From: Syntrophaceae bacterium
GTDB lineage: Bacteria > Desulfobacterota > Syntrophia > Syntrophales > Smithellaceae
Assembly (NCBI GenBank): GCA_018436925.1
Contig: JAHDKI010000014.1
Location: 62,001 to 126,000 of the forward strand
Direction of reading: 5' to 3'
Length of the DNA stretch: 64,000 nucleotides
The notes below the pieces were generated by a model that worked only from the letters and a program-made list of their open reading frames with translations, was not told the origin of the DNA and searched no databases. The translations under genes and the position numbers were made by a program. Shown here in pieces: positions 33,195 through 42,257 of this stretch. The first letter of the stretch is position 1, and every line of letters starts with the position of its first letter.

Positions 33195-35207
33195 TCATTT
33201 CGAGAAAGTCATCAGGATGCTTCCCGCTTCGACCGTTTGTCCCGGTTTCACGCGGATGTCCGAAACGGTGGCGTCAATGGGAGACGGCACGCCGCTTTCG
33301 AGTTTCATCGATTCCAGAAGGATCAGGTTTTGTCCCCGATAAACCCGCTCACCGGCTCCCACCAGAACATCCACCACCATGCCCGGCATGGGACAAATCA
33401 ATTGATTGTCCGGTATCTTTGCGGTTCTGCAAGGCATGAAATGCATCAGAAAATATTCCCGAGGCGTCAGAACGTCAAACAGTCGGGTCATCCCGTTGAA
33501 TGCGACACGCAGACAGGGGGGCTCAACGACGATACGAAATCTGCGCGTGCGGCCGTCAATGTCGAGTTTGAGTCTTCGGCGGTACAGTTCAAAAGGCGGC
33601 GCTTCAACATCGTAGTTGCGTCCGTTGACTGAAAAAATCCAGTGGTTGTCTTTGAGCGTTCCGGTCAGGCGAATGTCAAAAACGTCGTCTTCGGATTTCA
33701 CTTTATAACGACTGGTATTGGGCCGCGGACGCGACGTGCCGAAGTCTGTATCCGGCGGGTGGATGGATTTTCGAACGGCGATCGTGCGCACATGGTAAAT
33801 GAGCGTCGCGGCCAGCGCCGTGAGCGAAAGCGCTTCGGGGTCCGGTGGGTATTTAGAAGCGGCGCCGTCATAATGATCTTCAAGAAAATTTGTCGAGAGC
33901 TCTCCACGGATGAAAGCCGGCTGACACAAAATGGAATTGACGAAATCCAGATTCGTGACGACGCCTTCAATGTGATAGCCGTTTAACGCCTCCATAAGCA
34001 ACGCGCGCGCCTCGTCGCGCGTCTTTCCCCTAGCGATGACCTTCGCAAGGAGTGAATCATAGTGAATGCCGATTTTCGATCCCATCTGAATGCCGCTGTC
34101 CACGCGGACAGTTTCGCCGCGCGGTTCGGCGTATCTCGTGATCATTCCGGTGGCGGGAAGAAAGGCGCGCTGCGGGTCCTCCGCGCAGATGCGCGCTTCC
34201 ATGGCCCAGCTTGTCCGGATAATATCGTCTTGTGAAAAGGACAGGGGCTCAAGCGAAGCGATGCGAATCTGCTGCTCAACCAGGTCCAGGCCCGTGACGG
34301 CTTCAGTCACCGGGTGTTCGACCTGAAGACGCGTGTTCATTTCCAGAAAATAGAACGCTCCGTTGTGATCGTAGATAAATTCGACGGTTCCCGCGTTGAC
34401 GTAGCCCGCCTTTGAGGCCAGATCGCAGGCGGCCTTGCAGATGGCCGATCTCTGAGCGTCGGAAAGCACGGGCGAGGGGCTCTCTTCAATAATTTTCTGA
34501 TGCCTGCGTTGAATGGAGCACTCGCGTTCACCAAGATGAACGATGTTTCCATGGGCGTCGGCCAGAATCTGAACTTCAATATGGCGGGGGGATTCGATGT
34601 AGCGCTCGACAAAAATCCGGGCGTCTCCGAAGGCCTTGCGCGTTTCCTGACGGCAGGCGCCAAAGGCCGCTTCGACATCGCCTGCCGCTTTTACGACGCG
34701 CATGCCTTTTCCGCCGCCGCCCGCGGCCGGTTTGAACAAGACGGGAAAGCCGATGGACTGCGCGACGGCAAGCGCTTCGTCTTCGTTGGCGAGCGCTTCC
34801 ATATGCCCCGGAATGACGGGGAGGCCGGCGGAAATGGCCAGTTCCTTGGCGGCGATTTTATCGCCCATCAACGCGATGATCTCGGCCGGCGGGCCGATGA
34901 AAATGAGACCGGAGGATGTAATCTGTCGGGCAAAGGCCGCGTTTTCGGATAAAAACCCGTAACCCGGATGGATGGCCTGACAGCCGGTGGAGAGGGCCGC
35001 TTCAATGATCTTGCCCGCATGGAGATAGGAGTCCACCACCGCCGCTTTACCGATATAAACGGCTTCGTCCGCCAGCTGTTTGTGCAGGCTGTTTTTGTCC
35101 GCGTCGGAATACACCGCGACCGTGGCGATTTGAAGCTTTTTGCAGGCGCGGATGATGCGGCAAGCAATTTCTCCGCGATTGGCAATGAGAATTTTATCAA
35201 TCATCAT
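33195..35207 (-). CDS. Acyl-CoA (acetyl/propionyl) carboxylase alpha subunit: biotin carboxylase plus biotin carrier
   Basis: 670 residues. The N-terminal biotin carboxylase (ILIANRGEIACRII, AGGGGKGMRVV, EMNTRLQVEHPVTE) joins a BT-like linker and a C-terminal biotinyl domain whose Lys is in ESMKLES, a variant of the usual EAMKM. It carboxylates biotin with bicarbonate and ATP. The partner is the carboxyltransferase gene 6 bp upstream. The acyl specificity cannot be read directly; the beta subunit suggests propionyl-CoA. Confidence 0.93.
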   Translation of the reverse strand: MMIDKILIANRGEIACRIIRACKKLQIATVAVYSDADKNSLHKQLADEAVYIGKAAVVDSYLHAGKIIEAALSTGCQAIHPGYGFLSENAAFARQITSSGLIFIGPPAEIIALMGDKIAAKELAISAGLPVIPGHMEALANEDEALAVAQSIGFPVLFKPAAGGGGKGMRVVKAAGDVEAAFGACRQETRKAFGDARIFVERYIESPRHIEVQILADAHGNIVHLGERECSIQRRHQKIIEESPSPVLSDAQRSAICKAACDLASKAGYVNAGTVEFIYDHNGAFYFLEMNTRLQVEHPVTEAVTGLDLVEQQIRIASLEPLSFSQDDIIRTSWAMEARICAEDPQRAFLPATGMITRYAEPRGETVRVDSGIQMGSKIGIHYDSLLAKVIARGKTRDEARALLMEALNGYHIEGVVTNLDFVNSILCQPAFIRGELSTNFLEDHYDGAASKYPPDPEALSLTALAATLIYHVRTIAVRKSIHPPDTDFGTSRPRPNTSRYKVKSEDDVFDIRLTGTLKDNHWIFSVNGRNYDVEAPPFELYRRRLKLDIDGRTRRFRIVVEPPCLRVAFNGMTRLFDVLTPREYFLMHFMPCRTAKIPDNQLICPMPGMVVDVLVGAGERVYRGQNLILLESMKLESGVPSPIDATVSDIRVKPGQTVEAGSILMTFSK

Positions 35208-35213
35208 CCGGCC

Positions 35214-36767
35214 TCACAAAGGAATGTTTCCATGTTTGCGTTTCGGACCGCCGACGGTTTTGCCTTCCAGCATGCTCAGGGCGCGGATCAGATGACGCCG
35301 TGTATCCCGCGGATAAATGACATCATCGAGATACCCGCGTCTGGCTGCCCAGAACGGATTGACAAAGTGTTTCCTGTATTCGGACATTTTTTCGGCAAGC
35401 ATCTCCTCCGGGTCGGTCGCAGCCTGTATTTCCCGACGGTAGATTAACTCCGATGCGCCTTTGGGTCCCATCACGGCGATTTCCGCCGTCGGCCAGGCAT
35501 AGTTGACGTCCGCATGGATATGTTTGGAATTCATGACCAGATACGCACCGCCATAGGCCTTGCGGACAATGACGGTGATCCGGGGCACGGTGGCCTCCGT
35601 AAAGGCGTAAAGCAGTTTCGCGCCATGGCGGATGATGCCGCCATGTTCCTGCTGAGGGCCGGGCATGAATCCCGGAACATCCACCAGCGTGACCAGCGGA
35701 ATATTGAACGCATCGCAAAAGCGCACGAACCGTCCCGCCTTGACGGACGCGTCATTGTCGAGCACACCCGCCAGCACAGCCGGTTGATTGGCCACCAGCC
35801 CCACGGTCCGGCCGCCCAGGCGTCCGAAGCCGCAGATGATGTTTCGAGCGAAGCCCGCGGAAACCTCCATGAACTCCGCGCCGTCGAGAATGCTGTAGAT
35901 GAGCGTGTTCATGTCGTAGGTTTCCTGCGGATTATCCGGCACCAGATAATCGAGTGACGGATCAACGCGATCGGCCGGATCGAGCAAATCCAGATACGGG
36001 GGCATCTGCGTGCGGTTTGACGGCAGATAGCTGAAGAGTCTGCGGACGTCGCGCAGACACAGAATGTCGTTATCGGCGATGAAATGGGCGACGCCGCTCG
36101 TTTGCGCATGCATGCCCGCGCCGCCGAGTTCTTCGGACGTGATGTCCTGATGCGTGACGGTCTTGACGATTTTCGGGCCGGTGACGAACATGAAGGACGA
36201 TTCCCGAACCATGAAAACAAAATCGGTCATGGACGGGCTGTAAACCGCGCCGCCCGCGCAGGGCCCCATGATGCAGGAGATTTGCGGCACCACGCCGCTG
36301 GCGCGGACATTGCGGTGAAAGATTTCGCCGTAAGCGGCCAGAGCATCCACGCCTTCCTGCACCCGCGCGCCGCCGGAGTCGTTCAGCCCAATGAGCGGCA
36401 CGCCCACCTTGACGGCCATGTCCATCACCTTGCAGATCTTCTGTGAGTGCGCCTCGCCCAGCGATCCGCCCACGACGGTGAAGTCCTGACTGAAAATAAA
36501 AACCTGGCGGCCGTCGATCAGACCATGGCCTGTGACCACGCCGTCGCCGGCAAAGCTTTTTTCGTCACCGGTGGGGCCGCCTCGTCCTTTTTTCAAAACG
36601 TCGAATTCCTCAAAAGAATCCTCATCGAGTAAAAGATCGATCCGCTCGCGCGCGGTGAGTTTTCCCAGGGAATGCTGAAATTCTTTCTTCTCCAGGCCGC
36701 CCGCCTCAAAGGCTTCTTCACGCAGCTTGTCGAGCATCTCCCGTGTTTCGATATTGTAGTCTTTCAT
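35214..36767 (-). CDS. Acyl-CoA carboxylase carboxyltransferase (beta) subunit, propionyl-CoA type
   Basis: 517 residues from the ATG at 36767; a GTG two codons upstream is too close to its ribosome site. Crotonase-like halves carry the two oxyanion segments (CIMGPCAGGAVYSP and the FMPGPQQEHGGIIRHGAK region). The C-terminus KRKHGNIPL is usual for propionyl-CoA carboxylase beta and methylmalonyl-CoA decarboxylase alpha chains. It moves CO2 from biotin to the acyl-CoA (or the reverse if coupled to a membrane decarboxylase, whose other subunits are not here). Confidence 0.92.
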   Translation of the reverse strand: MKDYNIETREMLDKLREEAFEAGGLEKKEFQHSLGKLTARERIDLLLDEDSFEEFDVLKKGRGGPTGDEKSFAGDGVVTGHGLIDGRQVFIFSQDFTVVGGSLGEAHSQKICKVMDMAVKVGVPLIGLNDSGGARVQEGVDALAAYGEIFHRNVRASGVVPQISCIMGPCAGGAVYSPSMTDFVFMVRESSFMFVTGPKIVKTVTHQDITSEELGGAGMHAQTSGVAHFIADNDILCLRDVRRLFSYLPSNRTQMPPYLDLLDPADRVDPSLDYLVPDNPQETYDMNTLIYSILDGAEFMEVSAGFARNIICGFGRLGGRTVGLVANQPAVLAGVLDNDASVKAGRFVRFCDAFNIPLVTLVDVPGFMPGPQQEHGGIIRHGAKLLYAFTEATVPRITVIVRKAYGGAYLVMNSKHIHADVNYAWPTAEIAVMGPKGASELIYRREIQAATDPEEMLAEKMSEYRKHFVNPFWAARRGYLDDVIYPRDTRRHLIRALSMLEGKTVGGPKRKHGNIPL

Positions 36768-36829
36768 CGTCACTTCTTTCCCGGTTGCATCAAAAGGGTC
36801 TTTGAAAAATCAAAAACCGGTGCAACGCA

Positions 36830-37351
36830 TCAGACCTGCTCGTTTTGAATATTTGCGTCTGCTTTTCTGACGTCATCCGCCATCCGGGTTCTGTATTGTT
36901 CGAGTTTCTCCGCAAGCGACGGATCGGACAGGCCGAGAATCGCCACGGCAAGCAAGGCAGCGTTTTTCGATCCTGCTTCGCCGATGGCGACCGTGCCCAC
37001 CGGAATGCCGGCCGGCATCTGAACCATGGACAGCAGGGAATCGAGCCCGCCGAGGTCGGATGTTTTCATCGGTACGCCGATCACCGGGAGGATGGTGGAA
37101 GCGGCCAAAACGCCGGCCAGATGGGCGGATTTCCCTGCTGCGGCAAGAATCACCTTGAGTCCGCGTTGTTTCGCCGTGCGCGAGAATTCGTGCGCGACAT
37201 CCGGCGTCCGGTGAGCCGAGATCACACGAACCTCATGAGGAATGCCGAATTCTTTCAGTGTGGAGGCGGCGCCTTTCATCACATCGTAGTCCGAGGAACT
37301 GCCCATCACAATGGCGACAAGAGGTGTTGTCTGGTTGGATTGTTGTGTCAT
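36830..37351 (-). CDS. purE: N5-carboxyaminoimidazole ribonucleotide mutase PurE
   Basis: 173 residues. MGSSSDYDVM and SAHRTPD at the N-terminus and GKSAHLAG and the MPAGIPVGTVAIG stretch mark class I PurE. It interconverts carboxylated AIR in purine synthesis. It is 19 bp after purC. Confidence 0.95.
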   Translation of the reverse strand: MTQQSNQTTPLVAIVMGSSSDYDVMKGAASTLKEFGIPHEVRVISAHRTPDVAHEFSRTAKQRGLKVILAAAGKSAHLAGVLAASTILPVIGVPMKTSDLGGLDSLLSMVQMPAGIPVGTVAIGEAGSKNAALLAVAILGLSDPSLAEKLEQYRTRMADDVRKADANIQNEQV

Positions 37352-37370
37352 GTTGTGACCTCCTTTGGCT

Positions 37371-38246
37371 CTATCTGTCTTTTGTCAATCGCTGGAACGC
37401 TTCTTGATATTTCTCAGCCGTCTTTAAAATGATTTGCTCAGGCAATGACGGCGCCGGAGGTTTTTTGTTCCAGGTCGTCGATTCCAGGTAATCGCGGATG
37501 AACTGCTTGTCGAAGCTGGGTGGAGACGATCCGGGGCGGTAAGAGCTGACCGGCCAAAAGCGTGACGAGTCGGGTGTGAAAAGCTCATCGATCAGAATCA
37601 GTCCTCCATCGGCCAGGCCGAATTCGAATTTCGTGTCGGCGATGATGATGCCGCGCTGTCTGGCGTAGGCTTCGGCAAAATTGTATAGCTCCAGGGAGAC
37701 GTCCCGGACCTGTCGGGCCATATCCGATCCGACGATATTTTCGGCATCGGCAAATGAAATGTTTTCGTCGTGCGCACCGGCGTCGGCCTTGGTCGAGGGG
37801 GTAAAGATGGCCTGCGGCAATTTTGCGCCTTCGATGAGACCCTTCGGAAGGGCGATGCCGCAGACATTGCCTGTTTTTTGATAATCTTTCCAGCCGGAGC
37901 CGGCCAGATACCCCCGGACGATCGCTTCAATTTTAAGCGGTTGTGCTTTTTTAACCAGCACGCTGCGGCCTTGCAGATCACTTTGGCTCCAGCGCTGCGT
38001 GTCGACCCAAGAATCAATCAGTGGCTCGGTGCTCACCAGATGGTTGTCAATGACATGCCTTGTCTTTTCAAACCAGAAATTAGAGAGCTTTGTTAATATC
38101 CGGCCTTTTTCCGGAATCGTATTGGGCAAAACATGGTCGAAGGCCGATATCCGGTCGCTGGCCACAATCAGAAGCTGATCAGGCTCTGGCGCCGCATAGA
38201 CATCGCGCACCTTGCCCTGGCGGATAAACTGGTACGTCTTTGTCAT
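37371..38246 (-). CDS. purC: SAICAR synthase PurC
   Basis: 291 residues. It shows GKVRDVY, SDRISAFDHVLPN, IVRGYLAGSGWKDY and DTKFEFG, all SAICAR synthetase landmarks; the length is that of the eukaryote-like long form. It is the first gene of the 15-kb operon and follows leader B by about 20 nt. Confidence 0.96.
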   Translation of the reverse strand: MTKTYQFIRQGKVRDVYAAPEPDQLLIVASDRISAFDHVLPNTIPEKGRILTKLSNFWFEKTRHVIDNHLVSTEPLIDSWVDTQRWSQSDLQGRSVLVKKAQPLKIEAIVRGYLAGSGWKDYQKTGNVCGIALPKGLIEGAKLPQAIFTPSTKADAGAHDENISFADAENIVGSDMARQVRDVSLELYNFAEAYARQRGIIIADTKFEFGLADGGLILIDELFTPDSSRFWPVSSYRPGSSPPSFDKQFIRDYLESTTWNKKPPAPSLPEQIILKTAEKYQEAFQRLTKDR

Positions 38247-38265
38247 TGCGTGTATCCTTTCGGGA

Positions 38266-38430
38266 ATAAAAAAGGCCGGGAGAAATCTTCAACAAGATTT
38301 CTCCCGGCCTTACTTTTCTTTCGCACCCTTGTTTTGAAGAAAGGGTCCGCTCAAACTCTCAGGCGTTTATGTTAAAGCCGCTTTCCCGGAAGGTATTGTT
38401 GTCAAGCAACCGAAAACTCAGCTTTTAATG
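38266..38430 (-). promoter_or_regulatory. Structured leader B (candidate riboswitch) upstream of purC
   Basis: Read on the minus strand: GCCTGAGAG (38364-38356), seven bases, GG, a hairpin (ACCCTT with AAGGGT), CGAAAGAAAAGTAAGGC, then the terminator stem. GCCT pairs with the AGGC that starts the terminator's 5' arm, and TTCCGG upstream (38392-38387) can extend this pairing to CCGGGA. A possible weak promoter lies at 38437-38465. It would control the whole purC-carB operon. Confidence 0.65.
38268..38311 (-). terminator. Intrinsic terminator of leader B
   Basis: An 18-bp perfect stem (AAGGCCGGGAGAAATCTT and its complement) with a CAAC-type loop, followed by six T on the minus strand, only 22 nt before the purC start codon. 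Acting on every transcript it would silence the operon, so it must be conditional. Confidence 0.8.
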
Positions 38431-38436
38431 CATGGC

Positions 38437-38465
38437 AAACTACAAAATATTAACTTCTATGTCAA
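38437..38465 (-). promoter_or_regulatory. Possible sigma70-type promoter of the purC operon
   Basis: TTGACA (38460-38465) is perfect, with TAGTTT (38437-38442) 17 bases on, a weak -10. Supported mainly by its position ahead of leader B. Confidence 0.35.
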
Positions 38466-38476
38466 GATCAATTTCA

Positions 38477-38746
38477 TCAGTCGAACAGCTCATGAAGAAA
38501 CGATTTTTTCTTTTTATAGTATTGTCCGTAGTAGCGGTCGCGATTTTTGTCATAATGATGTTCGTGCCGCTCCTCCTGGCGCTCGTGTTTGGGTGGGCGG
38601 GACGTCATTTCAGCCGATGCACGCTCGATGATCTTATCCAATTCGCCGCGATCCAGCCAGACGCCGCGGCATTTCGAACAGTAATCGATTTCCACTCCCT
38701 GTCGTTCCGACATCGTCAATGCTATATTACATACCGGACAATTCAT
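38477..38746 (-). CDS. Small zf-TFIIB domain protein (copy 1)
   Basis: 89 residues from an ATG behind AAAGGAGG. The N-terminus is a zinc ribbon (MNCPVC, then CSKCRGVWLDRGEL), the signature of the zf-TFIIB family; the rest is a charged His/Lys-rich tail ending KKKKSFLHELFD. Function unknown. It overlaps the leader B promoter region at its end. It is a paralogue of the next gene. Confidence 0.8.
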   Translation of the reverse strand: MNCPVCNIALTMSERQGVEIDYCSKCRGVWLDRGELDKIIERASAEMTSRPPKHERQEERHEHHYDKNRDRYYGQYYKKKKSFLHELFD

Positions 38747-38841
38747 GATTGGAATTTCCTCCTTTTCTATCCACCTTAAAAGGGTCAATAGCCTTTACTC
38801 GCATGGGGGCTCTTTTCGTGTCGATGGACCGAAATCCGCCG

Positions 38842-39141
38842 TTACTTCTTGAAAACGGAAAACAGTTTATCGAGACCCGATTTTTCCATTTTGGCGACAG
38901 ACTCCATTTCTCCGGCGTCGAGCCAGACGCCCTCGCATTCGGAGCATTTATCGATTTTGATGTCTTTGTAGTCAATCTCAATGAGCTCCATGCCGCATTT
39001 CGGACAACGCATGAAGTGCATCGCCTTTATTTTCTGGCGTTCTTCAGCTTTTAGTTTTTCATGTTTTTCACGTTCGATTTTCTGCTTTTTTTCATACTCC
39101 AGACGCGCAAAATGTTCTTCTTCTTTTTCACTAGGAATCAC
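38842..39141 (-). CDS. Small zf-TFIIB domain protein (copy 2)
   Basis: 99 residues from a GTG placed nine bases after AAGGAGG. A charged coiled-coil-like N-terminus (about residues 5-40, rich in E and K) precedes the zinc ribbon with MRCPKC and CSECEGVWLDAGEM. The ribbon matches that of copy 1 closely, with the extra region at the other end, so the two differ in domain order. Function unknown. Confidence 0.8.
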   Translation of the reverse strand: MIPSEKEEEHFARLEYEKKQKIEREKHEKLKAEERQKIKAMHFMRCPKCGMELIEIDYKDIKIDKCSECEGVWLDAGEMESVAKMEKSGLDKLFSVFKK

Positions 39142-39204
39142 GGCAATACCTCCTTAGGGTTGTTTTTTGGTTTGTTTCAACTGGCCGAAATAGCCTTCGG
39201 TCCA

Positions 39205-41940
39205 CTAACATTTCAGGCTGAATTTTTTATCCCGGCGTGCGGACATGCGCTGACGCAGCCACTTCTCCGTTCCAATAATGGCGTAAACCGCCAGAGAGAC
39301 GAAGATGACGATGATCCAGTCCTGCCCGGATATCGGCGCACTGGAAAAAAGACGGTTCATGAAAGGCGCGTATGTAAACAGAACCTGCAAAATAATCATC
39401 AGGCCGCAGCCCAGAAGCAACCAGGGATTCGTAAACACGCCCAGTCGAAACATGGACTTGGTCAAAGACCGGGAGTTGAAAAGATAAGCCATACTGGCCA
39501 TGACCAAAATGTTGACCGCCACTGTTCGCGCGACTTCCAGGGAATACCCATTGGCTTTCTGCCAGGCAAAGACGGAAAATACCGCAATCAGCAGCAGCAC
39601 GGAAACGAGCGCAATCCGGCCGACGACAACGCCTGACAGGATCGGACTCGCCGGATGCCGCGGCGGATATTTCATCGTGTCCGTTTCGCCCGGCTCAAAA
39701 GCCAGCATCAACCCCAGAAAAACGGCCGTAGTCATGTTGATCCAGAGGATTTGCACCGGCAGGATGGGAAGCGTTGTGCCGCTGAAAATAGAGGCGAGGA
39801 TGACCAGCCCCTGGCCGCCGTTGGTTGGCAACGTCCAGGCAATGAACTTGACCAGGTTGTCGAATATCCGGCGCCCCTCCTCTACGGCGGCTGTAATGGA
39901 GGCGAAATTATCGTCGGTGAGCACCATATCCGCAGCCTCTTTGGACACATCCGTGCCGGTGATGCCCATGGCCACGCCGATATTGGCCTGCTTCAGCGCA
40001 GGCGCATCATTGACGCCGTCGCCGGTCATCGCCACGATATGATTACGCGATTGAAGCGCCTCCACGAGGCGCAGTTTTTGTTCCGGCGCCACGCGGGCAA
40101 AGACGCTGGTGCTTTCGGCGGCTTGAATCAGTTCTTCATCCGTCAGCGCTTCGAGTTCGGCGCCGGTCATCGCGGCGGGTCTCTGATTAGGGACATCGGT
40201 ATGTATGCCGATGCCCAGCTGCCGGGCGATTTCGGAGGCGGTCGCGGCGTGATCGCCGGTAATCATCTTCACTTGAACGCCTGCTTCGCGGCAGACGATG
40301 ACGGCGCGGATGGCTTCCTTGCGCGGCGGATCGATCATGCCCTGCAGACCTAAAAACGTCAGACCGGAGAGGCAATCTTCGGTTTCAATACGGTCCTTTG
40401 CGCAGATCTTGCGGGCAAAAATCAGCACGCGCAGGCCTTCGGAGGCAAGCCGGTTTGCTTCCGAAAGAAGGGCGGTCCTGTCGATGGAAACGGTGTCGCC
40501 GTCCGACGCCATGGCGTCGGAACAGGCCGCCAAAACCTTTTCAAGGGCGCCTTTCACGTATATGACGTTTTTGCCGCTTGCCGAGTGATGCAATGTTGCC
40601 ATGAACTGCCGCTCGGACTCAAAAGGCACGACATCCACACGAGGCAGCGTTGCGTGAATGGTATGGCTGTCAAACCTCGCCTTGCCTGCGGCGGAAAGCA
40701 GAGCGCCTTCCGTCGGATCGCCTTCCACTCTCCAGAGATTCCCGGTGTTCACCAGGCGCGAATCGTTGCACAAAAGACCGGCCAAAAGTGTTTCGTAAAG
40801 CGCGGCGGGAAGCGTATTTAACGGCGCCTTTCCGGAAAGAATATCGCCTGTGGGGGCATAACCGTTGCCTTCAACGCTGTAAACCGAGTCGCCCGCATAG
40901 ACCTTGCGCACGGTCATCTGGTTTTCTGTGAGGGTTCCCGTTTTATCCGAGCAGATCACGGTCGTGCTGCCCAGCGTTTCCACGGCGGGCAGTTTCCGGA
41001 TGATGGCTTTTTTTCTGGCCAGGCGGTTGACGCCGATGGCCAGTGTGATGGTCACGGCGGCAGGCAGTCCTTCCGGAATAGCGCCCACGGCCAGAGCGAC
41101 GGCGGCCATGAACATGTCGATTGCCGTTTCGCCGCGGATCATGCCGACGGCGAAGGTTACGGCAGCCAGCGCCAGAATAACGATCAGGAGAACCTTGCTG
41201 AAGGCCGCAATTTTTTTGGTGAGCGGCGTGGCGAGATCCGCTGCGGAAGCCAGCATTTCGGAGATTCGGCCGATTTCCGTTTTGTCCCCGGTGCTGACGA
41301 TAAGCGCCTGGGCCTGTCCGTAAGTCACCAGCGTGCCCGCATACACCATGTTATGCCGGTCGGCGAGAACAGTTTCCGGCGGGAGCGTGTCCGTTTTTTT
41401 GAGAACCGGGACGGATTCACCGGTCAGGGCGGACTCGTCAACTTGGAGTTCGCGGCAGTTGAACAACCTTGCGTCGGCCGGAACTTTGTCGCCGGACTGG
41501 AGTTTGATGATGTCTCCGACGACCAGCTGCGTCGAGTCGCAGGAGATCCATTTTCCGTCTCGAAGCACGTTGGCCTGGGTGGTCATCATCTGTTTGAGCG
41601 ATTCAATGGCCCGCTCGGCTTTGGCTTCCTGGACATAGCCGATGATAGCATTGAGCATCACCACGCCGAAAATCACGGAGGAATCGACCCATTCGCGAAG
41701 AAACAGCGTGATGAGGCCGGCCAGAAGGAGAATATAAACCAGCGGCTGGTTAAACTGCTGCAGAAACTGCACGATGCGGCTTTTTTGTTTTTTGGCGCTG
41801 ACCCTGTTGGGACCGAATTTATCCAAACGATGTTTGGCCTCAAACAGGGACAGGCCTTTGGTCGTGTTGCTGCCCAGCAGCGTTGCCACTTCGTCGGCCG
41901 GGCAGTGATGCCAGTGTTTGCTGATGAGTTGTTCTATCAA
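39205..41940 (-). CDS. P-type cation-transporting ATPase (type IIA, Ca2+/Na+ pump-like)
   Basis: 911 residues from a TTG behind GGTAGGAA. The N-terminal cation ATPase domain (HWHHCPADEVATLLG) precedes the actuator loop TGES, the phosphorylation site DKTGTLTEN, the hinge GDGVNDAPAL, and about ten membrane helices. The helix 4 motif PEGLPAAVTI is that of type II Ca2+, Na+/K+ or H+ pumps. The transported ion is not certain. It has its own leader (C) and terminator. Confidence 0.9.
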   Translation of the reverse strand: MIEQLISKHWHHCPADEVATLLGSNTTKGLSLFEAKHRLDKFGPNRVSAKKQKSRIVQFLQQFNQPLVYILLLAGLITLFLREWVDSSVIFGVVMLNAIIGYVQEAKAERAIESLKQMMTTQANVLRDGKWISCDSTQLVVGDIIKLQSGDKVPADARLFNCRELQVDESALTGESVPVLKKTDTLPPETVLADRHNMVYAGTLVTYGQAQALIVSTGDKTEIGRISEMLASAADLATPLTKKIAAFSKVLLIVILALAAVTFAVGMIRGETAIDMFMAAVALAVGAIPEGLPAAVTITLAIGVNRLARKKAIIRKLPAVETLGSTTVICSDKTGTLTENQMTVRKVYAGDSVYSVEGNGYAPTGDILSGKAPLNTLPAALYETLLAGLLCNDSRLVNTGNLWRVEGDPTEGALLSAAGKARFDSHTIHATLPRVDVVPFESERQFMATLHHSASGKNVIYVKGALEKVLAACSDAMASDGDTVSIDRTALLSEANRLASEGLRVLIFARKICAKDRIETEDCLSGLTFLGLQGMIDPPRKEAIRAVIVCREAGVQVKMITGDHAATASEIARQLGIGIHTDVPNQRPAAMTGAELEALTDEELIQAAESTSVFARVAPEQKLRLVEALQSRNHIVAMTGDGVNDAPALKQANIGVAMGITGTDVSKEAADMVLTDDNFASITAAVEEGRRIFDNLVKFIAWTLPTNGGQGLVILASIFSGTTLPILPVQILWINMTTAVFLGLMLAFEPGETDTMKYPPRHPASPILSGVVVGRIALVSVLLLIAVFSVFAWQKANGYSLEVARTVAVNILVMASMAYLFNSRSLTKSMFRLGVFTNPWLLLGCGLMIILQVLFTYAPFMNRLFSSAPISGQDWIIVIFVSLAVYAIIGTEKWLRQRMSARRDKKFSLKC

Positions 41941-42031
41941 AATATTCCTACCTTACCCGAACACGATGCCCGGAATATGGGCAAACGAGCGTTCATTTAT
42001 TGCCGCATCCTTTGCCTATGCATTCAGGCAA

Positions 42032-42070
42032 AGAAAAAAAGCCAGGACTGATCAACCGATCATTCCTGGC
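42032..42070 (-). terminator. Intrinsic terminator of leader C
   Basis: Stem GCCAGGA with TCCTGGC plus an inner GATC/GATC pairing, followed by seven T on the minus strand. It lies about 90 nt before the ATPase start, as a conditional terminator would. Confidence 0.75.
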
Positions 42071-42181
42071 CAGACATTTTTTCCGATCTCTTTGCGTGTG
42101 AAGCAAAGACCCCGTTTAAACTCTCAGGCTGTGGGTCTGCCATTTCGAAGGCGGCTTAATCAAACCCCCGTTGAACTGACT
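42032..42181 (-). promoter_or_regulatory. Structured leader C (candidate riboswitch) upstream of the P-type ATPase
   Basis: Read on the minus strand: GCCTGAGAG (42129-42121), seven bases, GG, a hairpin (GTCTTTGC with GCAAAGAG), CGGAAA, then GTCTGGC leading into the terminator stem. GCC can pair with GGC at the start of the terminator's 5' arm. The hairpin sequence is different from that of B and D, but its position is kept. Confidence 0.6.
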
Positions 42182-42187
42182 TCGTGC

Positions 42188-42216
42188 AAGCTATCTAAGC
42201 CGCGAAGTTTTGTCAA
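42188..42216 (-). promoter_or_regulatory. sigma70-type promoter of leader C and the ATPase
   Basis: TTGACA (42211-42216) with TAGCTT (42188-42193) 17 bases downstream; the -10 is weak. It sits between the DUF2294 stop and leader C. Confidence 0.4.
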
Positions 42217-42257
42217 GATAAAAGTCGCCGGATATGGGACATCAGGCTAAATCTGAA

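Noticed and set aside
38350-38370. TPP riboswitch (CUGAGA box followed by ACCCUU)
   Set aside because: The second TPP core (UGAACCUGAUC and the GUAGGGA end) is missing; downstream genes are not thiamine genes.
38266-38400. Glycine riboswitch on the plus strand (CTCTCAGGC resembles its 3' end)
   Set aside because: The rest of the glycine aptamer core (GCCGAAGG and flanking boxes) is absent, the T runs and genes point to the minus strand, and the same applies at the other three loci.
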